A DNA stretch of 64,000 nucleotides from Elymus sibiricus (taxonomy: Eukaryota; Streptophyta; Magnoliopsida; Poales; Poaceae): assembly GCA_039707655.1 (NCBI GenBank), contig CM077675.1, forward strand, positions 420,999,162 through 421,063,161. Reading direction: 5' to 3'. Position 1 is the first letter of the stretch; every line of letters begins with the position of its first letter. The translations under genes were made by a program, and so were the position numbers. The notes under the pieces are model-generated. The model saw only the letters and a list, made by a program, of their open reading frames with translations, was not told the DNA's origin and searched no databases. Of the stretch, positions 43,241 to 54,595 are shown piece after piece.

Positions 43241-44937
43241 GCAGGTCTCAGGGAACTTTTGCGTCAACCTTTGATGGGGAGCCCTTACCCTGGAAGCTGG
43301 AGGACAAGCTTACTACATCTACACCTCCACCTTCTTCATCACCATCACCGAAGGAGACTTGAGTACATGGGTATGGGCACTCCCCTTGGCTTGAGCCAAG
43401 CTTGGGGGAGGTGCCCCGGTATCGTATCACCACCACTTTTATTCACCTTTACCTATTCCAGTTTTATCTTTAGTCTCCCTTTGCCTTAGTCGAATAAAAG
43501 TTTAGCGTGATCTATTTTCGTGTGTTAGTTTTGTGGCCTACCTATCCATGTAATCGAGTGAAAGTTATATAATAAAGTTTAGTTTGAATTTTTGCTTCTC
43601 TACTTTCTTGTTGCAATCAAAATAAAAAGAAAGACAAATAAATGAAAAGAATCATATGCTAATCTTATGGTGAGTAATGACATCACATAAGGAAAAGTAT
43701 AAGCAGTAAAATTTATTGGAGGTTAACAAACATAGCATTGGTCAATGATGCAATTCATGAAAGAATTAATTAGGGAAGAGAAGATTCACATGCAAATACA
43801 CTATCTTGGACATCTTTTATGATTGTGAGCCCCAATCAAATATTATATGTCAAAATTGTTGACGTTGGACAAAGAAGACAACGTAATGATTTATGTTTGT
43901 TCTTATTCACATAGAAGTTATATGGTCATAGATCCTTTAACATGTGGTGCTTGCTCAATATCTTTGCTAGCCAAAAATTCCGCACTAAGTAGAGATACTA
44001 CTTGTGCATCCAAAAACCCAAACCCAAACTCTTTCCTTGAGTGTCCACCATACCTACCTATGGATCGAGAAAGATCCTTCAACTAAGTTGTCATCGGTGC
44101 AACAAGGCAATAAAAATTGCTTCTAAAAGTGTTTTGATAAATTAGTGTAAGAGAAAATTGAGCGTTATACGAACTTATGATGGCAAAGTAATAAAAGCGA
44201 CGGACTGCATAATAAAGGTTTCTATCATAAGGGGCAATATAGTGTGACGTTCTTTTACATTAAGGGATTGGGCATACAAACCAATAAGCGCATGACAACC
44301 TCTGCTTCCCTCTGCGAAGGGCCTATCTTTTACTTTTATGCACTTACTTTTATGCAAGAGTCAAAGTATTCTTCTCTATTCCTTTTTACTTTTTCCCTTG
44401 CAAGCATCATGTGGTGAGGAAAGATCTAGGCACATATATCCAGTTGGATATGGGTGGGCATGAGTTATTATTGTTGACATCACCCTTGAGGTGAGTGAGT
44501 TGGGAGGCAAAACTATAAGCCCCTATCTTCCTATGTGTCCGGTTGAAACTTTTTGTTCATGGGTATGCCGTGAGCGTTAGCAATCATAGAAGACTAAATG
44601 ATGGTTGAGTATGTGGACTTGCCAAAAGGCTCCGACATGAGACCCTTCCTGAAAATATGATGAATTGTAGTTGCAAAGTTGACTAAGAACACAGTTTGTT
44701 GGTTTCCAATAAGGTTTATGCTTTTTACTTCTATGTTGTGATGAATTGTTACTTGTTCATGAGAAGCTTTATGATAAAAATATATTGAAATAAGTTCTTA
44801 CGTTAGAGTTTGTTGCTGTTATGTTAATAAGCATGATGCTTCTATGTCCGTATTTTGTTTTTATCGACACCTCTCTCTCAAACCATGTGGACATGCTTTT
44901 CAATATCGGCTTTCGCTTGAGGACAAGCGAGGTCTAA
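43241..44937 (+). other. Gypsy 3' internal non-coding region
   Basis: About 1.7 kb separate the additional gene from the polypurine tract. No sustained frame is seen. It is AT-rich with no obvious repeats. Confidence 0.6.
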
Positions 44938-44949
44938 GCTTGAGGGAGT
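44938..44949 (+). promoter_or_regulatory. Gypsy polypurine tract
   Basis: GCTTGAGGGAGT lies directly before the 3' LTR, the position where plus-strand DNA synthesis is primed. Confidence 0.75.
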
Positions 44950-46411
44950 TGATAGTCCATTTTGCATCATGATTTCCTACTGTTAGTTACTTTGTTTTGT
45001 TCAATAATAATGCTTTGGGTAGTGATTCTAATGCCTTTTCTCTCATAATATGCAAGGTTTATACAAAGAGGGAGAATACCGGCAGCTGGAATTCTGGACC
45101 CAAGAAAAGCACGTCAGAGATACCTATTCTGCAAAACTCCAATGAAGCTAAAAATTTATGGAGATTATTTTTGTATTTAATAATAATTACTGCAGCTGAA
45201 AACTACTGGAGGAGGGCTCCCAGGTGGGCACCACCCACCAGGGCACGCCTAGGCCCCCTTGGGCGCGCCCTGGTGTATCGTGCCCAGCCTGGCCCGCTTC
45301 CGGTGCCCATATTTTGGTATAAATTCCCAAAAAAACCTAAAAAAATTAGGAGGAGGACTTTCGGGACGAAGCGCCGCCGCCTCGAGGCGGAACTTGGGCA
45401 GGAGCACTTTTGCCCTCCGGCGGAGCGATTCCGACGGGGGAACTTCCTTCCCGAAGGGGGAAATCGAAGCTATCGTCATCACCAACACCCCTCTCATCTT
45501 TGGGAGGCCAATCTTCATCAACATCTTCAACATCACCATCTCCTCTCAAACGCTAGTTCATCTCTTGTGTTCAATCTTTGTACCGAAACCTCAGATTGGT
45601 ACTTGTGGGTGACTAGTAGTGTAGATTACCTTGCGTAGTTGATTACTATATGGTTTATTTGGTGGAAGATTATATGTTCAGATCCATTATGCTATTCAAT
45701 ACTCCTCTGATCTTGAGCATGATTATTATTTGTGAGTAGTTACCTTTGTTCTTGAGGTCACGGGAGAAGTCATGTTGCGAGTAATCATGTGAATTTGATA
45801 TGTGTTCGATATTTTGATGATATGTATGTTGTGATTCCCTTACTGGTGTCATGTGAACGTCGACTACATGACACTTCACCATTCATGGGCCTAAGGGAAT
45901 GTATTCTGGAGTAGTTATTAGATGATGGGTTGCTAGAGTGACAGAAGCTTAAACCCTAGTTTATGCGTTACTTCGTAAGGGGCTGATTTGGATCCACATG
46001 TTTAATGCTATGGTTAGACTTTGTCTTAATACTTTTCTCGTAGTTGCGGATGCTTGCGAGGGGGTTAATCATAAGTAGGTTGTTAGTTCAAGTAAGAACA
46101 TCACCTTAGCACCGGTCCACCCACATATCAAATTATCAAAGTAGCGAACACTTTGCCTATTACTAGTGATTGCTCTGGCATGTCCTTTGCCTCAAAAGGA
46201 TTGGGCTACCTTGCTGCACCTTGTTTACCGTTACCGTTACTTGCTCGTTACAAATTACCTTGCTATCAAACTATCTATTACCTACAATTTTAGTGCTTGC
46301 AGAAATTACCTTGCTGAAAACCGCTTGTAATTTTCTTCTCATCCTCGTTGGGTTCGACACTCTTACTTATCGAAAGGACTACGATTGATCCCCTATACTT
46401 GTGGGTCATCA
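44950..46411 (+). repeat. Gypsy 3' LTR
   Basis: 1,462 bp, starting TGATAGTCCATTTTGC (one base shorter than the 5' LTR start) and ending GTGGGTCATCA. Compared with the 5' LTR it lacks 59 bp between two GAACAC repeats (join at about 46148-46153) and has scattered substitutions, so the insertion is not very recent. Confidence 0.93.
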
Positions 46412-46529
46412 AGCTTCAAATGCGTAAAAATAAGGAGAGTCTAGTTAATACAATTCTGTTGTTTTCACCCATAAATAATAAAGGGGACCTTGCTGCTTTA
46501 AATTAATCATCAACCATCATCTACCGGAT
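46412..46529 (+). repeat. Tandem host segment C, sub-repeat a
   Basis: The host resumes with CAAATGCGTAAAAATAAGGAG and AGTTAATACAATTCTG, the intact site that both the Helitron (copy B) and the Stowaway MITE (copy D) disrupted. It is cut at 46529 by a hAT element. Confidence 0.8.
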
Positions 46530-47501
46530 CACTGTTCAAGAATTCGTCTGATTAATCAGTTAACTTGCCAGTTAATCACTACTTGTAGGGTGTCCGAATC
46601 GAATAGCACCTATTCATCGCGTTAACTTGTCATGCCGATTAATTGGCCGATTAGACCGATTAATCAATTGTCATACCGATTAATCAGTTGCCAGACCGAT
46701 TAATCGCTAGTGACTCGTTAACTGGTGGACAAACAAATCCCAAAATTTTGGCCAATAACCCCTCCCACCCCTATTGCTAATAAATAGATACGGTTTGGCC
46801 CTCTTCCCGCTCCCTCATGCTCCTTTCATCCCCTCCTAATCTGGCTGGTGGCTAGCCAGGTCATCACCGGTGCCAGCCACCGCACTACACCTCCAAGATC
46901 CAGCTGCTCCGCCACTCTGGTCGCCTGGCTGCACCCCATCCCCCCATTGGCTACTCCCCAACCTCTCTCATGGGATACTCCCCATCGCTTGACCTGTGGG
47001 ATGCTCCTCAGTCTCTTCCCCCATGGCGTCACCAGCAGGCAAGGTACTACCATCTTATTCCCCTATCTTAGTGGAGAATCCACAATTCATATATTAGTAG
47101 ATTATAGATTGCAATTTTGTAGATTAGTGGATGGAACTATTGATTTTGGTTGCTATTTGTAGTATATTGTGTGATGTATGTTAGCATGTATATGGACAAG
47201 TTTAAATGTTTAACTTTTAATTTGAATTTTGAGATTTTGTATGTTTGGATGCATAACGATTATTGATTTTACCTCTTGTCTATTTTTTAATGCCTACAAT
47301 AGAATATTTTGTTATATTACGTAGCTAGGTGCATGAAAGTATGGTGTAATACATAAAATAATCTAGATATAAGTTCGCAAGTTCTATTTAATCTACCGAT
47401 TAATGGTCGACCGATTAATCCAGTTAATAGGCCGATTCACCGATTGATCCCTACTCCCAAGCCGACCGAGCAACTACCAGTTACCGATTTCGAGAACATT
47501 G
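46530..47501. mobile_element. hAT element, non-autonomous, 972 bp
   Basis: Flanked by the 8-bp duplication TACCGGAT (46522-46529 and 47502-47509), diagnostic of hAT transposition. The ends are CACTGTTCAAGAATTCG and, read inward from the right, CAATGTTCTCGAAATCG (13 of 17 alike). Subterminal regions are studded with GATTAATC and CCGATTAATC motifs. No transposase gene is present. A 104-codon frame at 46848-47162 has no recognisable feature. Confidence 0.9.
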
Positions 47502-47509
47502 TACCGGAT

Positions 47510-47839
47510 AGTTAACTAGCACTGATTTTCACCAATATTCATTTGGTGAAGGCACTTGTGTTGCACTTATGCGCCCTCTCCCTCACCCCTCGTTCAGAAA
47601 TAATCGGCACTTGTACTGCTACAGAGTTCATCAGAAGAAGAAAAATGGTCTATGTTGCTTGTTGTGCAAGGTTTAACATGTCGAGACCACAAGAATAGAT
47701 GGGAATATAAGGTAGCAGGAAACTTAATTTGTGGCCAACAAGAAGATTGTTGGATCCTGTAAGTGAACGTTGTCGCAACAGCCATCACCAAAGCAGACAC
47801 AGGTAGAGGAACTGTGAAGTGTGTCTTTCACCCTCAGAG
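47510..47839 (+). repeat. Tandem host segment C, rest of sub-repeat a
   Basis: This is colinear with 58810-59160, including ATAGATGGGAATA and CAGGAAACTTAATTTGTGGCC. This site lacks the LTR-type element present at 23424. Confidence 0.8.
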
Positions 47840-48340
47840 CAACTCTAGCAGATGTCGTATATTTCCGTCTCGCAAAATCGTTTTACGGTCCGCCCTAAAA
47901 AGATTCTGTGGGAAGTTATGCCCCGACGTAGAATAGATCTTGCAAAAGGTTACTGCAATGCAAACTTACATAAAGCATAATTCCCGCTACATAGTTCATC
48001 ACACAACGCACCAGAGTTCACCATACAAACTAAAACATGGATGTAGCTGCGGCAGCGGCGGCTCATGGCTCGACGTAGAGGTAGAACTCCTCCGCCGACC
48101 TCCGGCAAGCGTTGGAGAACGCGTGCTCTTCCTTCGCCGCATCGAGCCGTTCGGCAGCGCCATCTTCTCCGTTCGCCATTGCCTTCTGCGCAGCAAAGAG
48201 CTCCTCCTCTGCCTCACGGCACCTCTTGGTGTGCGGCCAAAGAGCATCACCAAGCTTGAATAAGCGAGCCCACGCGCCCCAGCCGCCGCTGCGGGAGAGC
48301 CCTCCGCGTTAATGTGCTTGATTCGAGCGCCATTGACGAA
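47840..48340 (-). pseudogene. Minus-strand helical reading frame, copy C
   Basis: It is homologous to 26396-26915 and 59155-59675. In the frame ending near 48068, a run rich in Glu, Ala and Lys (motifs LGDALW, TKRC, EEHAF) forms a predicted helix of about 80 residues. The N-terminal part is in another frame. I do not recognise the protein. Confidence 0.45.
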
Positions 48341-48724
48341 GCCCATATGATCAAAAACATCTTAACAGGCTTCTCGGACTTCTCGGAACTGAAAATTAAT
48401 TATCGCAAGAGCAGGTTCGTTGCAATCAATATTGAAAACATGATGGTGGATGAGATGGTGAACATTTTGGGTTGCCGTATAAGCTCTTTGTCATGCACCT
48501 ACCTCTGAATTCCGCTCTGCACTAACAAAATTTCACAACATATGCTCCGACCGGTCATCCAAAGTATGGACAGGATATTGCCAGGATGGATGACGAACCT
48601 TCTCTTGTGTGGTAACCGGATACAGATGGTCAATGCTGTCTTACCAGCAATCCCTGGATATTTCATGTCCTGCATTATGTTGTCTGAAGAGAATAAAAAA
48701 AAAATCAACAAGCTGTGTCGGTCG

Positions 48725-49265
48725 CAGTGTTTTGGTTACCGAACGAAATTTCGTGATTTCGGGCGGTTACCGAGTATTTCGTCCCCCCTCGGTAAATGGA
48801 TGTTTCGAGCAAAAAATATCGAGTTCTTTTGAATTTGAATGACCAGTTTAGAGTCAAGTAGTGTGGAAATCCACATTGGATAAGTAGAAGTATTTGTTGC
48901 AGTGGTTAGCTCGTTGGGCCTTCCCCAGTGACGCAACGTCACGGGTTCCAATCCTCCCTCAGCTGTCTTTTTTGCCTAATTATATGAATATATACAACGG
49001 ATTTTAAAAAAATCAAAGAGGACAACGAGGTCGAAATCGAACTCAAGACCATCAAGAGATACAGCCGAGGAAACAACCACTGCGGCGTGTACAGGTTTGT
49101 GAATAATTGCAGATCCTTAGCTAATTGACGTGCTTCCGAATATTTGAATTCAAATTTATTTAAAAATTTCGAACGGTATTTGGTTGGTATTTCGCGGTAA
49201 CCACGGTAACCGCGTTTACCGCCCCCCCCTAGGTATTTTTTGGGGATTTGGTACCCAAAACCTAG
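48725..49265. mobile_element. hAT-type MITE, 541 bp
   Basis: Flanked by the 8-bp duplication GTCGGTCG (48717-48724 and 49266-49273). Copy D at about 60040 has the uninterrupted GTCGGTCGTTCCCC. Ends are CAGTGTTTTGGTTACC and, read inward, CTAGGTTTTGGGTACC. Inside, about 48896-48964 resembles a tRNA. No transposase. Confidence 0.88.
48896..48964 (+). repeat. tRNA-related sequence inside the hAT MITE
   Basis: The order is GTTGCAGTGGTTAGCTC (like a tRNA D-arm and RNA polymerase III A box), about 30 bases, then GGGTTCCAATCC (a B-box/T-arm match). A clean acceptor stem and CCA-adjacent pairing are not seen, so it is not a functional tRNA gene; a tRNA-derived SINE fragment is the likely origin. Confidence 0.5.
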
Positions 49266-49735
49266 GTCGGTCGTTCCCCTGAAAAATGCTAATGGGAGCC
49301 ATTGCCTTGTGTCCGCAATCTAGGGGCACACAACTCTGCAATGTTGTGCAAGCTGATGAACCTCCTTTTGCAGGGCAGCAGCATTCCATGTTGGAATTGG
49401 CTTCAAGCTTCATGCGATCGTCCTTTCAACCCTGCTAAGCATAGACTGGATGATGCTACTTGGAGGACTCTCAAGTTGGTGGTTCTGATCGATGGTCATT
49501 GGTCATGGATTCCGCGCATTGCGCATTCTGCCTCCACCGGTGGTGTTCTGCTCAGCGCCTGAAGGATCTTTTCCCGGTGCTCTTCTCATTCGCCATAGAC
49601 AAATGCAGCTCAGTGAAATCTCTATTTGCTGACAACTCCTGGTCCATTAAGCTTAAGCCAGCCAGTAGTTTGCAACAATGGATGGCTTTGTGCATCTTGA
49701 GATTATACACGTACATACTCCCTTGAGACCCTGAT

Positions 49736-50339
49736 CATATTTTTAATCAGTTCTTGTGTAGGCTTCTTGCATACATACTCGCATTGCCCCTCCTGTTGTC
49801 CCCACCCTCCCTTTTCTTTTGTGTAATGTTGGCAATTGATGCGGTTGGATGAGAAGTTTCCTGTCCTGGGGAAAAGTAGAGAGAGAAAGTCTGTGTTTCA
49901 GAGAGAAAGAGAGAGAAAGGCGAGAGAAATGGGTTCCTCCGTGGTTGTTCTTCATCCCTAGAGAGATAATTTCGTGATTCCCCCTTTGAGTGCTCCAAGA
50001 ACATGTAGAGTAGTATGCCCCTGGTTTCTTTTCCCTCTCTCTCCCTCTGCAATCCTCGCTCTTTTTCTCTCCGCCTTTGCTTCACCCGCACTTCAGAATG
50101 TGTGGTATTCCAAAAAACTTCAGAATGATGTGTTCCTGTACTGTACTGTACACATCTGATCTTTTCCGATTCGATTTCTTTGCCTGGTCTTTAATGTGGC
50201 CACATGAGAATGCGGCAATTTCTTGATGATTATTGCTGCCACAGATGTGGTCTTCTGTTCTTTTTTTCACTGACCGTTGTGATGTTCTCTTCTTTTTTAC
50301 CCAAGATTTCATGGTCTCCCCCTTGTGTTCCTGGGATGC
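49736..50339 (+). repeat. Tandem host segment C, purine/pyrimidine-rich part
   Basis: This matches 17346-17889 and 60540-61139, with GAGAGAAAG and CTCTCTCCCTC tracts and the CTTCACCCGCACTTCAG block. No gene is supported. Confidence 0.7.
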
Positions 50340-51160
50340 AGATGCCATGCATCTTGCAATTCCACAAAAAGAAAAATGTATGCAACAAATGCAAAACTAG
50401 TAAAGTAACAATAAAAGGGTGACTGAAACTTAACAAAAGTAACTGAAATCACAACTGAAACTTAACCAAAAATATACCGAATCTCAACTGGACACGTAAA
50501 AAAAGACTGAAACTTTAAATGCTTAAAAATATGGAGAGTTAGTTAATACAATTCTGTTGCTTTTATCGGTAAATGAAAGAAGAAGTGACTGTGCTGCTTT
50601 AAATTCATCCATCAACCATCATCTACTGGATAGTTAACTACTGCTGATTTTCACCAATATTCAGTTGGTGAAGGCACTTGTGTTGCACTTATACAACCTC
50701 GCCCTCACCCCTCAGTTGATAAATAATCGGCAACCTGAGATTATGAGATTAAGGAAAGTGTTCTATGTTGTTAGTTATGCAAGCATGGGGAAGACATCCA
50801 TGGAAGTTGATGCAAAGTTTGACATGCTGAGACCACGAGAATACATGGGAATGCGAGGTAGCAGGAAACTCAATGTGTGATCGACAAGAATCTTGTCAGA
50901 TGCTATCAAAGACGTTTGTACAATAAGTCGACGAACTCGGGCTGCAATGCAGGAGACATAGATGGATGAACTATGAAGTGTGACTAGTAGGTGTGCATCG
51001 ACTGCTTCTTCGGTTGGAGGTTGTATTGACCCTCATGAGCGTCCTCCCTGAGCGATCATCCATAATCATGGGTCCAACTGATCTCCCTCCACTGTTCGCT
51101 GAGTTTCTCAGGTCCAGATTGTCTGAATTAATCATTAGATTGTTACAACCGGCAACCTGA
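50340..51160 (+). repeat. Tandem host segment C, sub-repeat b
   Basis: This is colinear with 27290-28380, without the LINE tail: the intact GAATACATGGGAATGC site is at 50840. The frame MEVDAKFDMLRPREYMGM is open here. Confidence 0.75.
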
Positions 51161-51536
51161 GCAGGTATTAAGACGTGTCGGAGAGCTATTGCTTCAGCGG
51201 AAATAAGGTCATAGCACGTCTTGGAGGGCTATTGCTTCAGCTAATAGAGCTTCATAGCTCGTCTCGCTTTTCCAGAGTTGCCTGCACATATAAACTTTCC
51301 CTCTCAAAGGCTCTAGTTTTCTGTCTATTTTTCATAACTAAAAAACACAACATAATCCAAAGAGGTATCGTAATAATCTGCTCGGTTTTATTCCTACGTA
51401 GAATTGATAGCTCTCGTTAATTAGGGCCTTGATTTGCCACCACCAGGCCTTGTTCAAGTCGGTTGTGCTATGTGATGTTTACATTTGGTATGTGTTGAGG
51501 GGCGGCGTCAGGCCCAGTCAGCCCGGGGAATATATC
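51161..51536 (+). other. Host segment C, intergenic part
   Basis: About 51320-51490 matches 32600-32760 of copy B (CCTACGTAG, TTAGGGCCTTGATTTGCCACC). No gene seen. Confidence 0.6.
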
Positions 51537-51920
51537 CGGTGCACCCACCTTGTGACGCTACCTGTGCAACGGATGTCGTAGAAAATTTTAAAAGATCTAA
51601 AAAAAGTCTAACACATTGGTACAACATCAATGTATGTTGTCATGAAAATTTGCATCAAAATTTTGAAGATTTCTGGAGATACAAAAATGACATTAGTGTG
51701 ATAATGGACCAAATCTAAAGCCTAACTTATGTTGTGTATTATTCAATGTTAAATTTGTCATTTTTGTTGTCCGAACTATTCTTGCATTGTTTGACTTGAA
51801 ATTTTGTGACAACCTACATTGATGTTGTGTGAATGTGCTTATTTTTTTCAATTTTTTAAACATTTAAAATGTGCAATGTTAGTTTGGTGCGCCGATAGCA
51901 TCACAAGCACCGATGCACCA
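51537..51920. mobile_element. Foldback MITE
   Basis: The ends CCGGTGCACC and, read inward from the right, CTGGTGCATC extend into about 33 bp of imperfect inverted repeat (CTTGTGACGCTA against CTTGTGATGCTA). Inner arms near 51619-51650 (ACAACATCAATGTATGTTGT) and 51808-51838 (ACAACCTACATTGATGTTGT) also pair. No clear target duplication is seen, so the superfamily (perhaps Mutator-like) is open. Confidence 0.65.
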
Positions 51921-51939
51921 GACATTCTCCCAGATAGAC

Positions 51940-52476
51940 CGGGATACATGTCATCCCTTATGTAGTGATACTTAAGCATTTTATAGCAACTTCATGTGAG
52001 TACGTGTTTGGACCTCCCTTAATACACCTTCCCTGAGTTGTGAAGCACCGAAATGTTCACAGCTGACACATCTACCATCTTCGGTCGATATCCTTTACCT
52101 AGGAAGAGAAAATTTGGTTTCTTTTACGTTTCAGACTTTCAGTTTTACCCATGGGAGTGTACTGAGCGTGATGGATATGGGCAATGGCATGTGGGACTGG
52201 GCCGTTGGCTTGGATCCGCTAGCTACAAAATGAGAGCAGCTTTAGCGAGCGAGACATCGAACGAAAATGAACCGAACGTGTCTTCTTCCTCTCCCTTGCT
52301 CCCGTTCTACTCGGATTCCCCTGCTCCCCGGTGGCTGCTCTCCACAAGTAGCAAGTGTCCCTCGGTGGCAGCTCTCCACAAGATGTATTTATATCATCCA
52401 CCTTCTGCTCGACGATGTTGTGGCGTCGGGCTATGACACACCTCTCACTATGCCCATCATTGTTTTGGTACCCATT
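51940..52476 (+). promoter_or_regulatory. Promoter-like region, copy C
   Basis: This matches 32780-33239 and 63400-63850. TGTATTTATATCATCCACC at about 52385 looks like a TATA box, and CT-rich sequence follows. An open forward frame (52053-52436) shares SASYKMRAA, SETSNE and SSSPLLPFYSDS with the other two copies, which could equally reflect recent duplication. It is cut at 52481 by the Copia element before the leader continues at 57507. Confidence 0.45.
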
Positions 52477-52481
52477 AACAA

Positions 52482-52628
52482 TGATAATTGGAGAATAATA
52501 ACTGTATTGATTGGGGCCTCAAAGGGCTGTTTATATAGATTACAAAACTTGGACTCCAAGACTAATAGAGATGGAATTACAACCGAAACCGGCCGGCCAT
52601 AGTAACGTAACCGACCTATACTCTAATA
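52482..52628 (-). repeat. Copia 3' LTR
   Basis: 147 bp, starting on the minus strand TATTAGAGTATAGGTCGG and ending CCAATTATCA. It differs from the other LTR within the ACAACCGAAACC/ACAATCGCAACC segment. Confidence 0.93.
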
Positions 52629-52641
52629 TCCCCCCGCAGTC
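52629..52641 (-). promoter_or_regulatory. Copia polypurine tract
   Basis: On the minus strand GACTGCGGGGGGA directly precedes the 3' LTR, where plus-strand synthesis starts. Confidence 0.8.
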
Positions 52642-54299
52642 TCAGCATCAGGAGTAACGATGTTGAGACTGGAGCGTATGTCGGTGAAAGATGCAGTCGG
52701 AAGTCCTTTGATGAAGATGTCAGCAAATTGAGCACTGGTAGGTACATGAAGAACACGGACCTCGCCAAGAGCCACCTTCTCTCGAACGAAGTGTATGTCA
52801 GTCTCAATGTGCTTGGTGCGACGATGCTGAACTGGATTGGAAGCCATGTATACTGCAGAAATGTTATCACAATAAACGATGGTTGCACGATCAAGGGGGC
52901 GATGAAGTTCCACGAGAAGCTGACGCAGCCATACTGCTTCAGCCACAGCATGAGCAACCGACCTATACTCAGCCTCAGCAGAAGACTTGGAAACTGTTGC
53001 CTGCCTTTTAGAACACCAAGAAACAAGATTATCACCCAAATAAACACAAAATCCGGATGTGGACCGTCGAGTATCTGGACAACCTGCCCAGTCTGCATCA
53101 GAATAAACTGTCAAGCTTGTTGGAGAAGAAGAATTAATGAGAAGACCATGATCAAGAGTTCCTTTTAAATAGCGAAGAATGCGGTGGACGTGAGCAAGGT
53201 GAGGAGCACGAGGATCATGCATAAAAAGACAGGCTTGCTGAACGGAGTATGAAATGTCGGGCCTAGTAAGAGTGGCATATTGAAGGGCACCGGTGATGCT
53301 ACGATACAAAGTGGGGTCAGAAACAGGATCACCATCAGCCGACAATTTGGCACCAATGTCGGCCGGTGTGCGAGAGGGTTGACAATCAGACATACCAGAA
53401 CGAGAAAGCAAGTCTAAAAGATAGGATCGTTGAGAGAGAAAAAGAGTAGACTTTGTGCGAGAAACAGTAACGCCAAGAAAATGATGAAGAGGACCAAGAT
53501 CAGTCATGGAAAATTCATGACTAAGAGAAGAGATTATATGTTGGAGAAAAGAGTCAGAGCTAGCCGTGAGAACTATATTATCAACATAAAGCAAGAGATA
53601 GGCAGTGTGGGAAGAGGAGCGAAAAATAAATAATGAAGAATCAGATTTGGAGGGAATGAAGCCTACTGTTTGAATAAAGGCAGCAAAACGTTGAAACCAT
53701 GCACGAGGAGCTTGTTTAAGACCATAAAGAGATTTGCTAAGAAGGCAAACAGAATTGGGAGAAGAGGGATCCTCAAAACCAGATGGTTGCTGACAATAAA
53801 CTGTTTCGTTAAGAGTGCCGTGAAGAAAAGCATTTTTAACGTCTAGCTGATGAATGGGCCAAGAGGAGGAAACAGCAAGACTAACAACAACGTGAATAGT
53901 ACTTGGTTTAACAACGGGAGAGAAAGTTTCATCAAAATCAATGCCATGTTGCTGAGAGAAACCACGACACACCCATCTGGTTTTGTAACGAGCAAGAGTG
54001 CCATCAGAATAAAATTTATGACGAAAAACCCATTTTCGAGAAACAACATTAACACCAGGAGGTTTGGGGACAAGAGTCCATGTATTATTTTGCTGAAGAG
54101 CAGTAAATTCATCGCGCATAGCAGAGAGCCAAAGAGGATCAAGAAGAGCTCGTTTGTAAGAAGTGGGAATAGGAGAGAGGGTTGGGGTGGCTGTGAGGTT
54201 GAGGCGTTTTGTGGGTAGAAGGAATCCGCGTTTGCCGCGGGTGCACATGACGTGATCATTAGTGGGTGGTGGAATGGGTACGGCGTTGGGTGGTAGTGG

Positions 54300-54595
54300 T
54301 GGTTGGGAGCTTGCCGGGCTTGCCGGACTTGCCTGGCTTGCCGGGGCCGGGCTTGCCGGGCCTGCCGAGGTTGCCGGGTTTGCCGGGCTTGCCGGACTGG
54401 CCGGACTTGCCGGACTGGCCGGGCTTGCCGGGCTTGCCGGACTGGCCGGGCTTGCCGGACTGGCCTGGCTTGCCGGACTGGCCGGGCTTGCCGGGGCCGG
54501 GCTTGCCAGGCCTGCCGGGCTTGCCAGGCTTGCCGGACTTGCCGGGCTTGCCGGACTTGCTGGCGGCCTCAGGCTTGCCGGCCTCGCCGCGGGAG
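54300..54595 (-). repeat. Coding minisatellite (Pro-Ala-Ser) in Copia polyprotein
   Basis: A 9-base unit seen on the plus strand as CCGGGCTTG or CCGGACTGG is repeated about 30 times without frame change. It encodes near-perfect PAS/ASP triplets on the minus strand between the integrase and polymerase regions, where Copia elements usually have a variable linker. Confidence 0.9.

Larger units (their letters stand above)
36157..46411 (+). mobile_element. Ty3/Gypsy LTR retrotransposon, 10.26 kb
   Basis: The element has two LTRs (36157-37676 and 44950-46411), a tRNA-Asp primer site, gag, pol in the order protease, polymerase, RNase H, integrase (which defines Ty3/Gypsy), an additional gene after integrase, and a polypurine tract. 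The target duplication is AACTT (36152-36156) against AGCTT (46412-46416), one mismatch. The empty site (GACTGAAACTTCAAATGC) is at 58591. Coding regions are broken by several stops and frameshifts. Confidence 0.95.
48341..49735 (+). pseudogene. LINE reverse-transcriptase relic, copy C
   Basis: The translation shows HMIKNILTGF, then SELKINYRKSRF, the PVIQSMDRILPGWMTNLLL and NRIQMVNAVLPAIPGYFMSC blocks, and downstream LFPVLFSFAIDKCSSVKS, which together follow the order of a plant LINE reverse transcriptase after the YxDD motif. Stops and frameshifts are numerous, and a hAT element occupies 48725-49265. The YxDD motif itself is missing. Confidence 0.75.

Noticed and set aside
48896..48964. A functional tRNA gene
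   Set aside because: D- and T-arm like boxes exist, but I find no paired acceptor stem or clear anticodon arm; a SINE-type relic is more likely.
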